From positions 186,001-250,000 of the forward strand of contig NZ_JNFG01000201.1 of the NCBI RefSeq assembly GCF_000729995.1: a DNA stretch of 64,000 nt, in the 5' to 3' direction. The DNA comes from Caballeronia sordidicola. GTDB taxonomy: Bacteria > Pseudomonadota > Gammaproteobacteria > Burkholderiales > Burkholderiaceae. Positions within the stretch are counted from its first letter, which is position 1. Every line of letters starts with the position of its first letter. The position numbers and the translations under genes were made by a program. This document shows, piece by piece, positions 8,048 through 16,471 of this stretch. The notes under the pieces are model-generated. The model saw only the letters and a list, made by a program, of their open reading frames with translations. It searched no databases and had not been told where the DNA came from.

Positions 8048-9709
8048 TCAGCCTGGGTAACTGTGCAGTAAGGTTTCTGCCGCGCGGAAATCCGGCGTCA
8101 GCGGCCGGTCGCGATCGAGGAACGCAACCTTGCCGCGCAGCGCAGTGTAAAGACCCGCGGTGGCCGGCGACAGCGTGAAGTCCGGTTGCTGCTGGCGGCG
8201 CAGATCGATGGCCTGGCCCGCGTGAATCAGCTCGATACCCAGCAGCGTGAAGCTGTTGTCGATCTGCTGTTGCACTCGTTCCACCACGCGCGGCGCATTG
8301 GTCGCAATGTCTTCGATGTCACCGGCCACCGGCAGGTAGTCCATGGAGACCGGCATGGCCAGCTCCTTGTTTTCCATGGCCAGCGCGACCGGTGGTTTTT
8401 CCATTGCGCCGAACGCGTGCACGGTTTGATCCGTGCCGAGAAAGCGCGTCAAGCCGGTCATATGCGGATCGTTCAGCTTGATGATACGTTGGGCCGACGC
8501 CAATGAGTTATGAGCCAGGACAAGACCTGTCTCTTCAAACGACAATACCCACGGCAATGGCTCGAAATTCGCGCTGGGCAGCACCGCGCCGCTCACGTCG
8601 CTCACGTCGCTCAAGCCGTCGGCCTTTACATAACCGCGCGATTCCTGCGCACGCTTCGAGTGCGGCGCGACGCCTACGGCAACGCCGGGGTTGTCGTCCG
8701 ACGAGTTGAGCTGGACGTCGAGCAGCGCACGCGTCTCGGCGTACATACGGTCTTCCTCGCCCAGCAAATAGACACCCGAGCGGAAGCTCAGCGGATCTTG
8801 CAGCGCGCGGTTATCGTCATGGTTCCAGATGCTGCTGCCGGCAAGCAGCGTGCGAAGCTGGTCACCCGCCTTGACGGTGTAGGGGAACGGGCGCAGTGCG
8901 AGCGTGTCCTGCAGGAATGGCGATACGTTACCGTTGAACGCTTGCAGGCTCAGCGCGTAGACCAGCTTCGAGACCTTGAGCAGACGACCCATGTCGTTCA
9001 GCGCCAGCGCGGCCATGCCTGCTGAATAGGCATTCGAACTCAGGATGGCGAGCGCGTCCTTGCCGTACGGTTTGATGGGGGTGATGCCTGCCGCGCCGAG
9101 TGCTTCGGCTGCCGGGATCTTGCGACCTTGATAGTAGACATCGCCTTCACCGAGCATCGCCAGGCCAACGTGGCTCAGGATTGTTATATCGGCTTCACCC
9201 AGTGAGCCGCCCGACGGCATGGCCGGTGTCACACCGCGATTCAGGAACTGCACATACGTGTCCACAATACTTGTCTGCACGCCCGCGCCGCCGTCGAGCA
9301 TCGCGTTCAGGCGGGCGGCCATCGCGGCGCGTGCGGTGCGTACGTCCATGTCGGGGCCGACACTGCCCGAATGCGCGTGAATCAGGCCGACGTTGAAACG
9401 CCCCGACGCGTCGATGATCTCCTGCGTGAGCTTGCCCTGCGCATTGACCATCTTGCGGTCCTTGTTCAATCCCACGCCTACTGTCAACCCATAGATCTGC
9501 TGGCCGTCCTGAGCCGCTTCCAGCAGCACGGTATGCGCGTCTTCCACGCGTTTCATCGCAACCGGGGCAATCCGCACGGATTCACCATCGGCAATGCCGG
9601 CAATGGTTTCAGGCGTCGCGGAACGGCCGTCGAGCACAACATCGGCGAATGACAGGGAAGCATGAAGCAATACGGCCGCGATGAGTGCGCATCGGATGGG
9701 GTGTAACAT
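8048..9709 (-). CDS. Exported HAL-fold lyase without MIO triad, ergothionase-like
   Basis: A 553-residue member of the histidine/aromatic ammonia-lyase fold. It keeps the HAL-type Tyr loop YGLTVGVG (73-80), but where HAL has G-S-V-G-A-S-G-D it reads G-S-L-G-E-A-D (168-174). The Ala-Ser-Gly that forms the MIO cofactor is therefore missing. MIO-less HAL relatives include ergothionase, which splits ergothioneine into thiourocanate and trimethylamine. The neighbours fit exactly that pathway. Residues 1-22 form a clear signal peptide ending SFA, in front of the usual HAL N-terminus, and the ATG follows AAAGGA, so the protein is probably periplasmic. Substrate is inferred; methylated histidine betaines are alternatives. 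Confidence 0.75.
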   Translation of the reverse strand: MLHPIRCALIAAVLLHASLSFADVVLDGRSATPETIAGIADGESVRIAPVAMKRVEDAHTVLLEAAQDGQQIYGLTVGVGLNKDRKMVNAQGKLTQEIIDASGRFNVGLIHAHSGSVGPDMDVRTARAAMAARLNAMLDGGAGVQTSIVDTYVQFLNRGVTPAMPSGGSLGEADITILSHVGLAMLGEGDVYYQGRKIPAAEALGAAGITPIKPYGKDALAILSSNAYSAGMAALALNDMGRLLKVSKLVYALSLQAFNGNVSPFLQDTLALRPFPYTVKAGDQLRTLLAGSSIWNHDDNRALQDPLSFRSGVYLLGEEDRMYAETRALLDVQLNSSDDNPGVAVGVAPHSKRAQESRGYVKADGLSDVSDVSGAVLPSANFEPLPWVLSFEETGLVLAHNSLASAQRIIKLNDPHMTGLTRFLGTDQTVHAFGAMEKPPVALAMENKELAMPVSMDYLPVAGDIEDIATNAPRVVERVQQQIDNSFTLLGIELIHAGQAIDLRRQQQPDFTLSPATAGLYTALRGKVAFLDRDRPLTPDFRAAETLLHSYPG

Positions 9710-9728
9710 GATTCGGATTCCTTTATTG

Positions 9729-11063
9729 TTAAAAGTTTGGCTTGGGCGGCAGGAAGACGATGGAAATCAGCGCGACGACGCTTGCGGCCATGACGTACCA
9801 GGCGGGCGCAAATGCATTGCCGGTACTTTCGGTCAGCCACGTCAGGATGGCGGGGGCGAAGCCGCCGAAGACAGTGACGGCTGCGTTATAGGAAAGCGAC
9901 ATGCCGGTAGAGCGCACGCGGGTCGGAAAGAGTTCGGAAAGCGCGGATGGCGCGACGCCGGTAAAGATGGCGACCATCATGCAGAACACGACCTGGACCA
10001 CGATCAGCACAGAAAGCGTATGCGCTGCTTGCAGCCATGCAAGGAGCGGATAGACGCCAGCCAGCATCAGCATGGCGCCCCATGCAAGCACGGTGCGCCG
10101 GCCGAAACGGTCGGACAGCGAACCGGCATAGACGCAGGCGAGCGCCATGAAACAGTTACCGATCAACGCTGCGAGGAATGCTTGCTGGCCTGAGAAGTGC
10201 AGCGTCCGCTGTGCGTAGATCGGCATGAAGATGATGAGCACATACACGCACACCGCCCATAACACCGAGAAACCAAAGCCGCTTGCCAGTGCTTTCGGAT
10301 AGTCGCGAACGACTTGCAGCAACGGCGTCCTGGCCGCCTGATGCGTCCGGTGCTGACGGTCCATTTCCGCTTCGAACTGCGGTGTTTCATGCAGGGTTTT
10401 ACGCAGCCATAACCCGACTGGTGCAATGGCAAGCCCAATGATGAACGGGACACGCCAGCCCCATTCGCCAATCTGCTCACGGGTCAAAAGCAGCGTGATG
10501 GCGGTCGCGATCAACGCTCCCATGATGTTCGAGATCGCCATGCTTGCCTGCAGCCATGAAGCGTATTTGCCTTTCTTGTCCGGCGGCGCGTGTTCGATCA
10601 GGAACGCCGCCGCACCACCCACTTCGCCGCCTGCGGAAAAACCCTGGAGCATGCGTCCGCAGACGATCAGCAGCGGCGCACCGAAGCCGATCGCGGTATA
10701 AGGCGGCGCGAACGCAATGATCGCGGTGCCCAGCGCCATGACGAGAATCGTCACGCTCAGCGCAGCCTTGCGACCTGCACGGTCGCCATAGACACCCAGC
10801 ACGAGCGCGCCCAGCGGACGCACGACAAAGCCCAGGCCGAATGCCAGGAATGCCTGCAACAACTCGGCGCCGGCGTCGCCATGACTAAAGAAGTTCTGCG
10901 CGATATACACCGCAAAAAACGCGTAGACCGAAAAGTCGTACCACTCCAGCGCGTTGCCGATAGATGCCGCCAGCACCGCCCGGCGCCCTGTTTTCAGGGT
11001 GTTTTGTGAAGGTGGGACCTCGGCAGCGGCGTTCGTTACCGCGGCCTGGCTCGTATTGGACAT
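9729..11063 (-). CDS. MFS transporter, metabolite:H+ symporter (MHS) type
   Basis: A 444-residue, 12-helix major facilitator of the MHS group (ProP, KgtP and shikimate transporter relatives). Diagnostic segments are GNALEWYDFSVYAFF in helix 1, GDRAGRKAAL in loop 2-3 and GRMLQGFSAGGEVGG in helix 4. MHS carriers import zwitterions and carboxylates. The start used lies 4 nt after the hydratase stop; longer in-frame starts would run far into that gene. Between the hydratase and ergothionase-like genes, it is the best candidate to import ergothioneine, or thiourocanate if the lyase is periplasmic. Confidence 0.87.
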   Translation of the reverse strand: MSNTSQAAVTNAAAEVPPSQNTLKTGRRAVLAASIGNALEWYDFSVYAFFAVYIAQNFFSHGDAGAELLQAFLAFGLGFVVRPLGALVLGVYGDRAGRKAALSVTILVMALGTAIIAFAPPYTAIGFGAPLLIVCGRMLQGFSAGGEVGGAAAFLIEHAPPDKKGKYASWLQASMAISNIMGALIATAITLLLTREQIGEWGWRVPFIIGLAIAPVGLWLRKTLHETPQFEAEMDRQHRTHQAARTPLLQVVRDYPKALASGFGFSVLWAVCVYVLIIFMPIYAQRTLHFSGQQAFLAALIGNCFMALACVYAGSLSDRFGRRTVLAWGAMLMLAGVYPLLAWLQAAHTLSVLIVVQVVFCMMVAIFTGVAPSALSELFPTRVRSTGMSLSYNAAVTVFGGFAPAILTWLTESTGNAFAPAWYVMAASVVALISIVFLPPKPNF

Positions 11064-11067
11064 GGGA

Positions 11068-12708
11068 TCAGATCCGGATGTAGGGCAGGTTTTTGCGTTC
11101 GGCTTCATCGAGCGCCTCGGGGTAGCCTGCATCGGCGTAACGCATGACACCCATCGATGTATCGTTGGTGATCGAGAGTTGCAGCCGCTCGTCGGCGTCC
11201 GCCGTTCCGTCGGCAACAACGGTCACGCCCGCACTCGTCATGTAGCCGCTGTAACCGCCGCCGCCGGAGTGGATAGCGACGAGATCCGCCATCGACGAGC
11301 AGTTGACCATTGCATTGAGCAAAGGCCAGTCGGCGATAGCGTCCGAGCCGTCGCGCATGTTCTCGGTCATGATGTTCGGATGCGCCATGGCGCCTGCGTC
11401 CAGATGGTCGCGCGTGAACGCAACCGGGCCGCTGAGCAGGCCTTCGCGCACCATCCGGTTCACCGCGAGTGCGAGTTCCGTTCGTTCGCCGTGACCCAGC
11501 CACGCGATGCGGGCCGGCAAGCCTTCGAACGGCACGTATTGACGCGCGAGCCTGATCCAGTTGACGACGATCGCGTTGTCGGCGAAATGCTCGAGCAGGT
11601 AGTCGTCGATCTTGCGGATATCGTCGGCATCGTTCGATAAAGCGATCCAGCGGAACGGGCCAATCGCGCGGCAAAACAACGGGCGCAGGAACGCTTCGGT
11701 GAAAATCGGAATCTCGAACGCGCGCTCGACGCCGCCTTCCTTCGCATGCGTGCGAATCAGGTTGCCGTTGTCGAAGACGATCGCACCGCGGTCCATGAAG
11801 CCGAGCATCGCGTTCACATGACGCACGATCGAGGTACGGCTCGCGTTCATGAGCGCGGGGAGGTTGGTGGTGCGTAATGCGCGGACTTGTTCCAACGTAT
11901 GTCCGACCGGCACGTAGCCGTAGACGAGATCGTGGGCGGCGGTCTGGTCGGTGACGATGTCGGGTATGACACCGCGCGCAAGGATCTCCGCATAGATATC
12001 GGCGGCGTTGCCGAGCAACCCGACCGACAACGGTTCGCGCTTTGCTTGCGCGTCGCGGATCATTGCCAGCGCGTCATCGAGGTCGTGTGCCTGCTTCTCA
12101 AGGAAGCCGATCTTCATCCGCTTGTCGATGCGTTCCTGGTCAACTTCAATCGTCAATATGGCCGCGCCCGCCATGCGGCCCGCGAGCGGTTGCGCGCCGC
12201 CCATGCCGCCCAGGCCCGCGGTCAGGATGAAACGGCCGCGCAAGTCGTTATCGAAGTGACGCTCAGCGATACGCGAAAAGATCTCGTAGGTGCCCTGGAT
12301 TACACCTTGTGAACCGATGTACTGCCAGTCACCCGCCGTAAGGCCGCCCCAGCAAATCAGGTTCTTTTGTTCGAGATCGTAAAAGTTCTCGGCCTTCGCC
12401 CACTGGCCGATCATGTTGCAATTCGCCATGATTACAAGCGGCGCTCGTGCATGCGTGCGCAGCAAACCTATCGGCTTACCCGACTGCACGACAAGCGTCT
12501 GGTCTTCGGTCATCGTCTTGAGTGCATGGACGATGGCGTCGTGCGAAGGCCAGTCGCGTGCGGCCCGTCCCAGTGCGGCATAGACAATCAGTTGTGCCGG
12601 GTCTTCACCCACGGCGAGCACATTTTCCAGCAGGCGCAGGAGCGCTTCTTGTCGCCAGCCTTTGCAACGCAGCGTGGTGCCTGAAGTAACGTTGAATTCG
12701 CGTTTCAT
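11068..12708 (-). CDS. Urocanase-family hydratase, probable thiourocanate hydratase
   Basis: A 546-residue NAD+-dependent urocanate hydratase homologue. The NAD-binding GLGGMGGAQPLAG (165-177), GDWQYIGSQGVIQGTYE and RDHLDAG segments are intact. The conserved cysteine of true urocanases in G-L-P-A-R-I-C-W is alanine here (A402), and the HHGGG-type stretch reads IHSGGGGYSGY. These changes argue for a modified substrate. In ergothioneine breakdown the corresponding enzyme hydrates thiourocanate to 3-(5-oxo-2-thioxoimidazolidin-4-yl)propionate. ATG at 12706-12708 with AAGGA about 10 nt upstream; 13 nt after the DUF917 stop and 4 nt before the MFS gene. Confidence 0.82.
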   Translation of the reverse strand: MKREFNVTSGTTLRCKGWRQEALLRLLENVLAVGEDPAQLIVYAALGRAARDWPSHDAIVHALKTMTEDQTLVVQSGKPIGLLRTHARAPLVIMANCNMIGQWAKAENFYDLEQKNLICWGGLTAGDWQYIGSQGVIQGTYEIFSRIAERHFDNDLRGRFILTAGLGGMGGAQPLAGRMAGAAILTIEVDQERIDKRMKIGFLEKQAHDLDDALAMIRDAQAKREPLSVGLLGNAADIYAEILARGVIPDIVTDQTAAHDLVYGYVPVGHTLEQVRALRTTNLPALMNASRTSIVRHVNAMLGFMDRGAIVFDNGNLIRTHAKEGGVERAFEIPIFTEAFLRPLFCRAIGPFRWIALSNDADDIRKIDDYLLEHFADNAIVVNWIRLARQYVPFEGLPARIAWLGHGERTELALAVNRMVREGLLSGPVAFTRDHLDAGAMAHPNIMTENMRDGSDAIADWPLLNAMVNCSSMADLVAIHSGGGGYSGYMTSAGVTVVADGTADADERLQLSITNDTSMGVMRYADAGYPEALDEAERKNLPYIRI

Positions 12709-12721
12709 ATCTGGAGGTTCC

Positions 12722-13813
12722 TTAATCAGCGAGTGCGTAGCCGGACAGGCTGATCCCAAGCGCTTTCTCGACCGGCGGATACACAGCCGGATCGCGCACG
12801 GAGGACGACAATGGCAGATACGCCTTGTGGACATGCAGGATCAGCACTTCGAGTCCTTCGACCAATTGCCCCGCGCTGATCGGTCTGCCTTCGGTATCGA
12901 GCGTGGTGATCACGTCGGGATAACTCGCGATGCGCACGCCATGGGCATCGTCCACGGCCATGTGTTCGTTCATCACGTGGATGACGCACCGTTGCGCGCC
13001 GGCGCCGATCTCAACCACGCCCACATCGAAGGCTTCATCGGTGTACTTCAGCGTGTTGCGCACGACTCGGCCGCTGCCGATGATCGTGCCTTGCGTCGCC
13101 TTGCAGATCGCGTTGATGATAGCGCGCGGTCCTTTGGATTCCGCAGCAATGATCGCTTCGCCCAGTGCCAATGCGCGGCTGATGCCCCCCAGCGCCGCGT
13201 GCTCGCGCACATAGCTCGCGCGCACCGGGTTGCGGCAACTGGCAATGAATCCGCCGGACATGTCGGAAGCTTTGCGCAGCACAGGCGACACCTTGGCGGT
13301 CGCGCCGCGCACGACGAGCTCCATATAAGCGTTTTGCGCGCGGTTGCCGCCGGCGGCGGCCTGGATCACCGGCTCAGGGCTGGAGGCGAGGCCGAGCGAG
13401 CCCATGTCGCCGGTCGGATGAGCGCGGATATCGCCCACGGCATCCACCACCTTCGTGCCGAGCAGCGCGGAAGGCAACCAACCGTTGAGCGTGCTCGACA
13501 TGCCGTTCTGGCCGATGATCAGCCCGTGGATCGGCGCACCCAGCGCGTCCTGTACGAGCTGCACGGCCCTCACGTAATCCGCGCCGAGCATCTCCCATTC
13601 GGTGAGGCCACCGGGTGCGCCAATAGCTGCGGCGGTAGCGATCCACGCGTCGTCAGGCACCTCATCCATCGATACCAGCTCGGGGCGTCCGATAGTCACC
13701 GCCAGCGTGCCCAGTTCGCGGCCGTGAGCGGCCCAGCCGCCACCGCCGCAGGCGAACACCGAGCCGCCTTTCACGGCAGCTTCAACGTCCTTCAAGTTCA
13801 GGATGCGTCCCAT
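12722..13813 (-). CDS. DUF917 / thiohydantoin desulfurase-type protein
   Basis: A 363-residue protein of the DUF917 family, now linked to desulfuration of (S-methyl) thiohydantoins. Recognised from the N-terminal FACGGGGWAAHG, the NGWLPSALLG and HPTGDMGSLGL segments, and the C-terminal GLEVLILHVHKA. In this context it would remove sulfur from the thiohydantoin made by the hydratase, releasing sulfide (or methanethiol from an S-methyl substrate) and a hydantoin. The ATG at 13811-13813 has AAGGGGAAAG upstream. First gene of the leftward operon, about 200 bp from the LysR-type site at 14017. I see no signal peptide. Confidence 0.75.
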   Translation of the reverse strand: MGRILNLKDVEAAVKGGSVFACGGGGWAAHGRELGTLAVTIGRPELVSMDEVPDDAWIATAAAIGAPGGLTEWEMLGADYVRAVQLVQDALGAPIHGLIIGQNGMSSTLNGWLPSALLGTKVVDAVGDIRAHPTGDMGSLGLASSPEPVIQAAAGGNRAQNAYMELVVRGATAKVSPVLRKASDMSGGFIASCRNPVRASYVREHAALGGISRALALGEAIIAAESKGPRAIINAICKATQGTIIGSGRVVRNTLKYTDEAFDVGVVEIGAGAQRCVIHVMNEHMAVDDAHGVRIASYPDVITTLDTEGRPISAGQLVEGLEVLILHVHKAYLPLSSSVRDPAVYPPVEKALGISLSGYALAD

Positions 13814-14016
13814 GTCTTTCCCCTTTTCTCATTAAGAAGCGCTTGACCCTGCACACGCGTGGCTGTCGGCTTGTGGCTCAGGAAGCAGCGGACAAAACCG
13901 GTGCGGGGCGCGGCCGGCGCGTTGCAGCTAAGGCCGGCGTAGCGGTGCAGCGATCGAATAGGGGTGAGTCTAGGGAGCCAAATTTTTGACGCGTTATTGC
14001 TTTTTTATGGCAAGTA

Positions 14017-14033
14017 CATAACGCGATGTTATG
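14017..14033. promoter_or_regulatory. LysR-type T-N11-A site upstream of the DUF917 operon
   Basis: CATAAC-N5-GTTATG is a perfect 6-bp inverted repeat containing T-N11-A, the usual LysR box. A half-site GCGTTATT lies nearby at 13991-13998. The inner 16 bp match the site at 14966-14981 at 14 positions. Confidence 0.6.
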
Positions 14034-14070
14034 GGGCGGGTCTACGCGGATGAGCGAGGCGAAGGGCGAG

Positions 14071-14961
14071 TCAGAGCTCGATGCGCATGGTTTCCAGAGT
14101 GGCGATGAACGCTTGCGCCGTGCGCGACAGGGGCTCGAGCACCGCGTGAATGACACTGACCGGCGCGGCAATGACCGGTTCGACCGGCCGCACGACCATG
14201 TTCGACCAGGCTGGGCCGCCGATCGTCAATTCATCGATCAACGCAATGCCCACGCCGGCCTGGACCAGCGCGCAGGCCACGTGAGCTTGCTGCACTTCGG
14301 TCTTGATGCGCAGCGCGCAGTCTGCGTCGAGAAACATCTTGCGCACGAGTTGCCCGAACGGAATGTCGCTGCCGTAGCCAATGAAAGGTTGATCGACGAG
14401 ATCGCGAACGTGCAGCGTCTCGCGTTCCGTGAGCGGATGGCCGACCGGCAGCGCCGCCACGATGCGGTTCTCATGGATCGGCCGGATCTGCACGTTGGGA
14501 TGCGTCTCCTGCATGAACGCAATGCCGAGATCAACCTGCTGCGTGATCACCGCCTGAAGCAGGATGCTCGGCAACAGCGTGTGCAGGATGATGCGGACAT
14601 CCGGGAAACGCTCGTAGAAGAGCGCAATGGCGCGAGGAATCAGCGACTGCCCAAGGTTCGGACTGCAAGCAATTCGCAGATGGCCCATGCGGTTTTCAAT
14701 CAGGTCGTCGGCCACCTCGTTCACGCGTTGCACGCCTTGGTAGACCACGTTCACCTCGGTGAAGAGGCGCCGCGCTTCGGGCGTAGGGTACAGCCGACCC
14801 TTGATGCGCTCGAACAGCGATAGCCCAAGCCTTTGTTCCGTATAGGAAATCAGCCTTGACACAGCCGGCTGCGAGACGTGCAGGAGCTTGGCCGCGCCGC
14901 TGATGGACCCCGTCAGCATGATGGCGCGGAAGACTTCGATTTGCCGCAGATTGAGTCGCAA
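14071..14961 (-). CDS. LysR-family regulator of the ergothioneine-type locus
   Basis: A 296-residue LysR-type regulator. The N-terminal winged helix-turn-helix has LRQIEVFRAIMLTGSISGAA and HVSQPAVSRLISYTE. A periplasmic-binding-like effector domain follows from about 90. The start appears to be TTG at 14959-14961: no ATG or GTG lies before the in-frame stop upstream. The gene lies between the two catabolic operons, and near-identical T-N11-A sites flank it. It therefore probably controls both, with an intermediate such as thiourocanate as inducer (inference). Confidence 0.88.
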   Translation of the reverse strand: MRLNLRQIEVFRAIMLTGSISGAAKLLHVSQPAVSRLISYTEQRLGLSLFERIKGRLYPTPEARRLFTEVNVVYQGVQRVNEVADDLIENRMGHLRIACSPNLGQSLIPRAIALFYERFPDVRIILHTLLPSILLQAVITQQVDLGIAFMQETHPNVQIRPIHENRIVAALPVGHPLTERETLHVRDLVDQPFIGYGSDIPFGQLVRKMFLDADCALRIKTEVQQAHVACALVQAGVGIALIDELTIGGPAWSNMVVRPVEPVIAAPVSVIHAVLEPLSRTAQAFIATLETMRIEL

Positions 14962-14965
14962 ACGA

Positions 14966-14981
14966 TTAACCCGATGTTATG
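14966..14981. promoter_or_regulatory. LysR-type T-N11-A site between lysR and the hydantoinase gene
   Basis: TTAAC-N5-GTTATG repeats the sequence at 14018-14033 with 14 of 16 identical bases. It sits directly before the TTG start of the lysR gene and about 105 bp before the hydantoinase start. Binding here could activate the rightward operon and repress lysR. Confidence 0.6.
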
Positions 14982-15085
14982 TGGACAGGATAAATAAGCA
15001 TAAGACATTTTGGGATGCCGCTGCCTACACTTGGCGCCGATTGAGGTGATATCGAAGCAATATCGGCGCGGGAGACGGAGGCAAG

Positions 15086-16471
15086 ATGAGCGATTTCGAT
15101 CTGGTGGTTCGCGGCAATATCGTCGATGCGCACAGCGTCGTGATGGACGGCTGGCTGGCGGTGCGCGATGGCCGCGTGGTGATGCGGGGCGCGGGCAAGC
15201 CGCCGGCCGCGAAAGATTTCATCGATGCACAAAGGCAATGGGTGATGCCTGGTGTAATCGACGGGCAGGTTCATTCGGGCAGCCAGGCGAATCAGGAGGG
15301 ACTGGGCCACGCGTCGCGTGCGGCGGCAGCGGGTGGCGTAACCGTGATGGTGGACATGCCCTATGACGATCCCGAACCCGTGGCCTCGCGTGCGCAACTC
15401 GATGTGAAGATTGCCGAGGTCGAACGTGACTGCCATGTGGACGTTGCGTTGTTCGGCACGCTCAACGACAAACACGGGTTGCAGGCCGCAGCCGGCTTGA
15501 TAGACGGCGGGGTGTGCGCCTTCAAGTTTTCAACCTTCGAAGCGACCCCCGGGCGTTTTCCTCGCGTGGAAGAAGACGACCTGTACGAGGCGTTCCGGCT
15601 GATCGCGCCGTCGGGTCTCGCGTGCGGAGTGCACAACCAGATGCAGGACCTGACGCGCAAGAACGTGAGCCGCATGATTGAAGCGGGCGACACCGGCTGG
15701 GACGCTTTCATGCGCGCGCATACGCCGCTGATCGAGAATCTGGCGACGGCGCTGATCTATGAAATCGGCGCCGAGACGGGCGCACGTGCTCATGCGGTGC
15801 ATGTGTCCACGTCGCGGGGGTTCGAGCTTTGCGACATGTATCGGCACGCGGGACATCAGGCCAGCATCGAAACCTGCGTGCAGTATCTGATGCTCAATCA
15901 TGAAGATCACACGAAGCGGTTCGGCGCCAAAACCAAGCACTATCCGCCGATTCGTCCGAAGGCCGAGACGGAGCGGCTGTGGAGTCATATCGCGAACGAT
16001 GCGTGTACGTTCGTTTCCTCCGATCACGTGAGTTGGGGGCTTGAACGCAAGGGCAATCCGAACGTGTTCAAGAATTCATCGGGTGGTCCGGGACTGGAGA
16101 CGCTGCTGCCGGCGTTCTGGACCGGATGCGAACAGAGAGGCATTTCCCCGACGATGGTGGCCAAGCAACTCGCCCGTAATCCTGCGCGCCACTTCCTGCT
16201 GCACGATCGCAAAGGAACATTCGACAATGGCGCGCACGCCGACTTCGTGATCCTCACGCCCGGACGGTACGCTTTCGATCCGTCGCACAGCCTCTCCGCC
16301 GTGCAGTGGAGCTCGTTCGAAGGCATGGAATTCACGGTGCGCGTCGCGGCGACCTACTGCCGTGGAAAGCAGGTTTTCGACGGTGCACGCATCGTCAACC
16401 AGACAGGCGATGGACGCTTTTTGCGCCCCGCTTCTTTTAACCGCGCTGGCCTGTTGCCGGCGGCCTCATGA
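15086..16471 (+). CDS. Hydantoinase/dihydropyrimidinase-like cyclic amidohydrolase
   Basis: A 461-residue TIM-barrel amidohydrolase. Expected dinuclear-site residues are K147 (CAFKFS, carboxylated Lys), H183, H239 (HAVHVST) and D313 (SSDHVSW). The usual H-x-H after beta strand 1 reads Q61-V-H63, so one ligand is replaced. In this context it would open hydantoin-5-propionate to N-carbamoylglutamate. Start ATG follows GGAGG. Its stop overlaps the next gene's start (ATGA), so the two are cotranslated. Allantoinase-type function is an alternative on sequence alone. Confidence 0.8.
   Translation: MSDFDLVVRGNIVDAHSVVMDGWLAVRDGRVVMRGAGKPPAAKDFIDAQRQWVMPGVIDGQVHSGSQANQEGLGHASRAAAAGGVTVMVDMPYDDPEPVASRAQLDVKIAEVERDCHVDVALFGTLNDKHGLQAAAGLIDGGVCAFKFSTFEATPGRFPRVEEDDLYEAFRLIAPSGLACGVHNQMQDLTRKNVSRMIEAGDTGWDAFMRAHTPLIENLATALIYEIGAETGARAHAVHVSTSRGFELCDMYRHAGHQASIETCVQYLMLNHEDHTKRFGAKTKHYPPIRPKAETERLWSHIANDACTFVSSDHVSWGLERKGNPNVFKNSSGGPGLETLLPAFWTGCEQRGISPTMVAKQLARNPARHFLLHDRKGTFDNGAHADFVILTPGRYAFDPSHSLSAVQWSSFEGMEFTVRVAATYCRGKQVFDGARIVNQTGDGRFLRPASFNRAGLLPAAS

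Noticed and set aside
8048..12708. Ordinary histidine utilisation genes hutH and hutU
   Set aside because: The MIO triad is missing from the lyase, the urocanase Cys is replaced, the lyase is exported, and DUF917 rather than hutI/hutG accompanies them.
12662..13846. 394-codon plus-strand frame
   Set aside because: Antisense to the DUF917 gene; Arg/His-rich composition typical of a GC-rich shadow frame.
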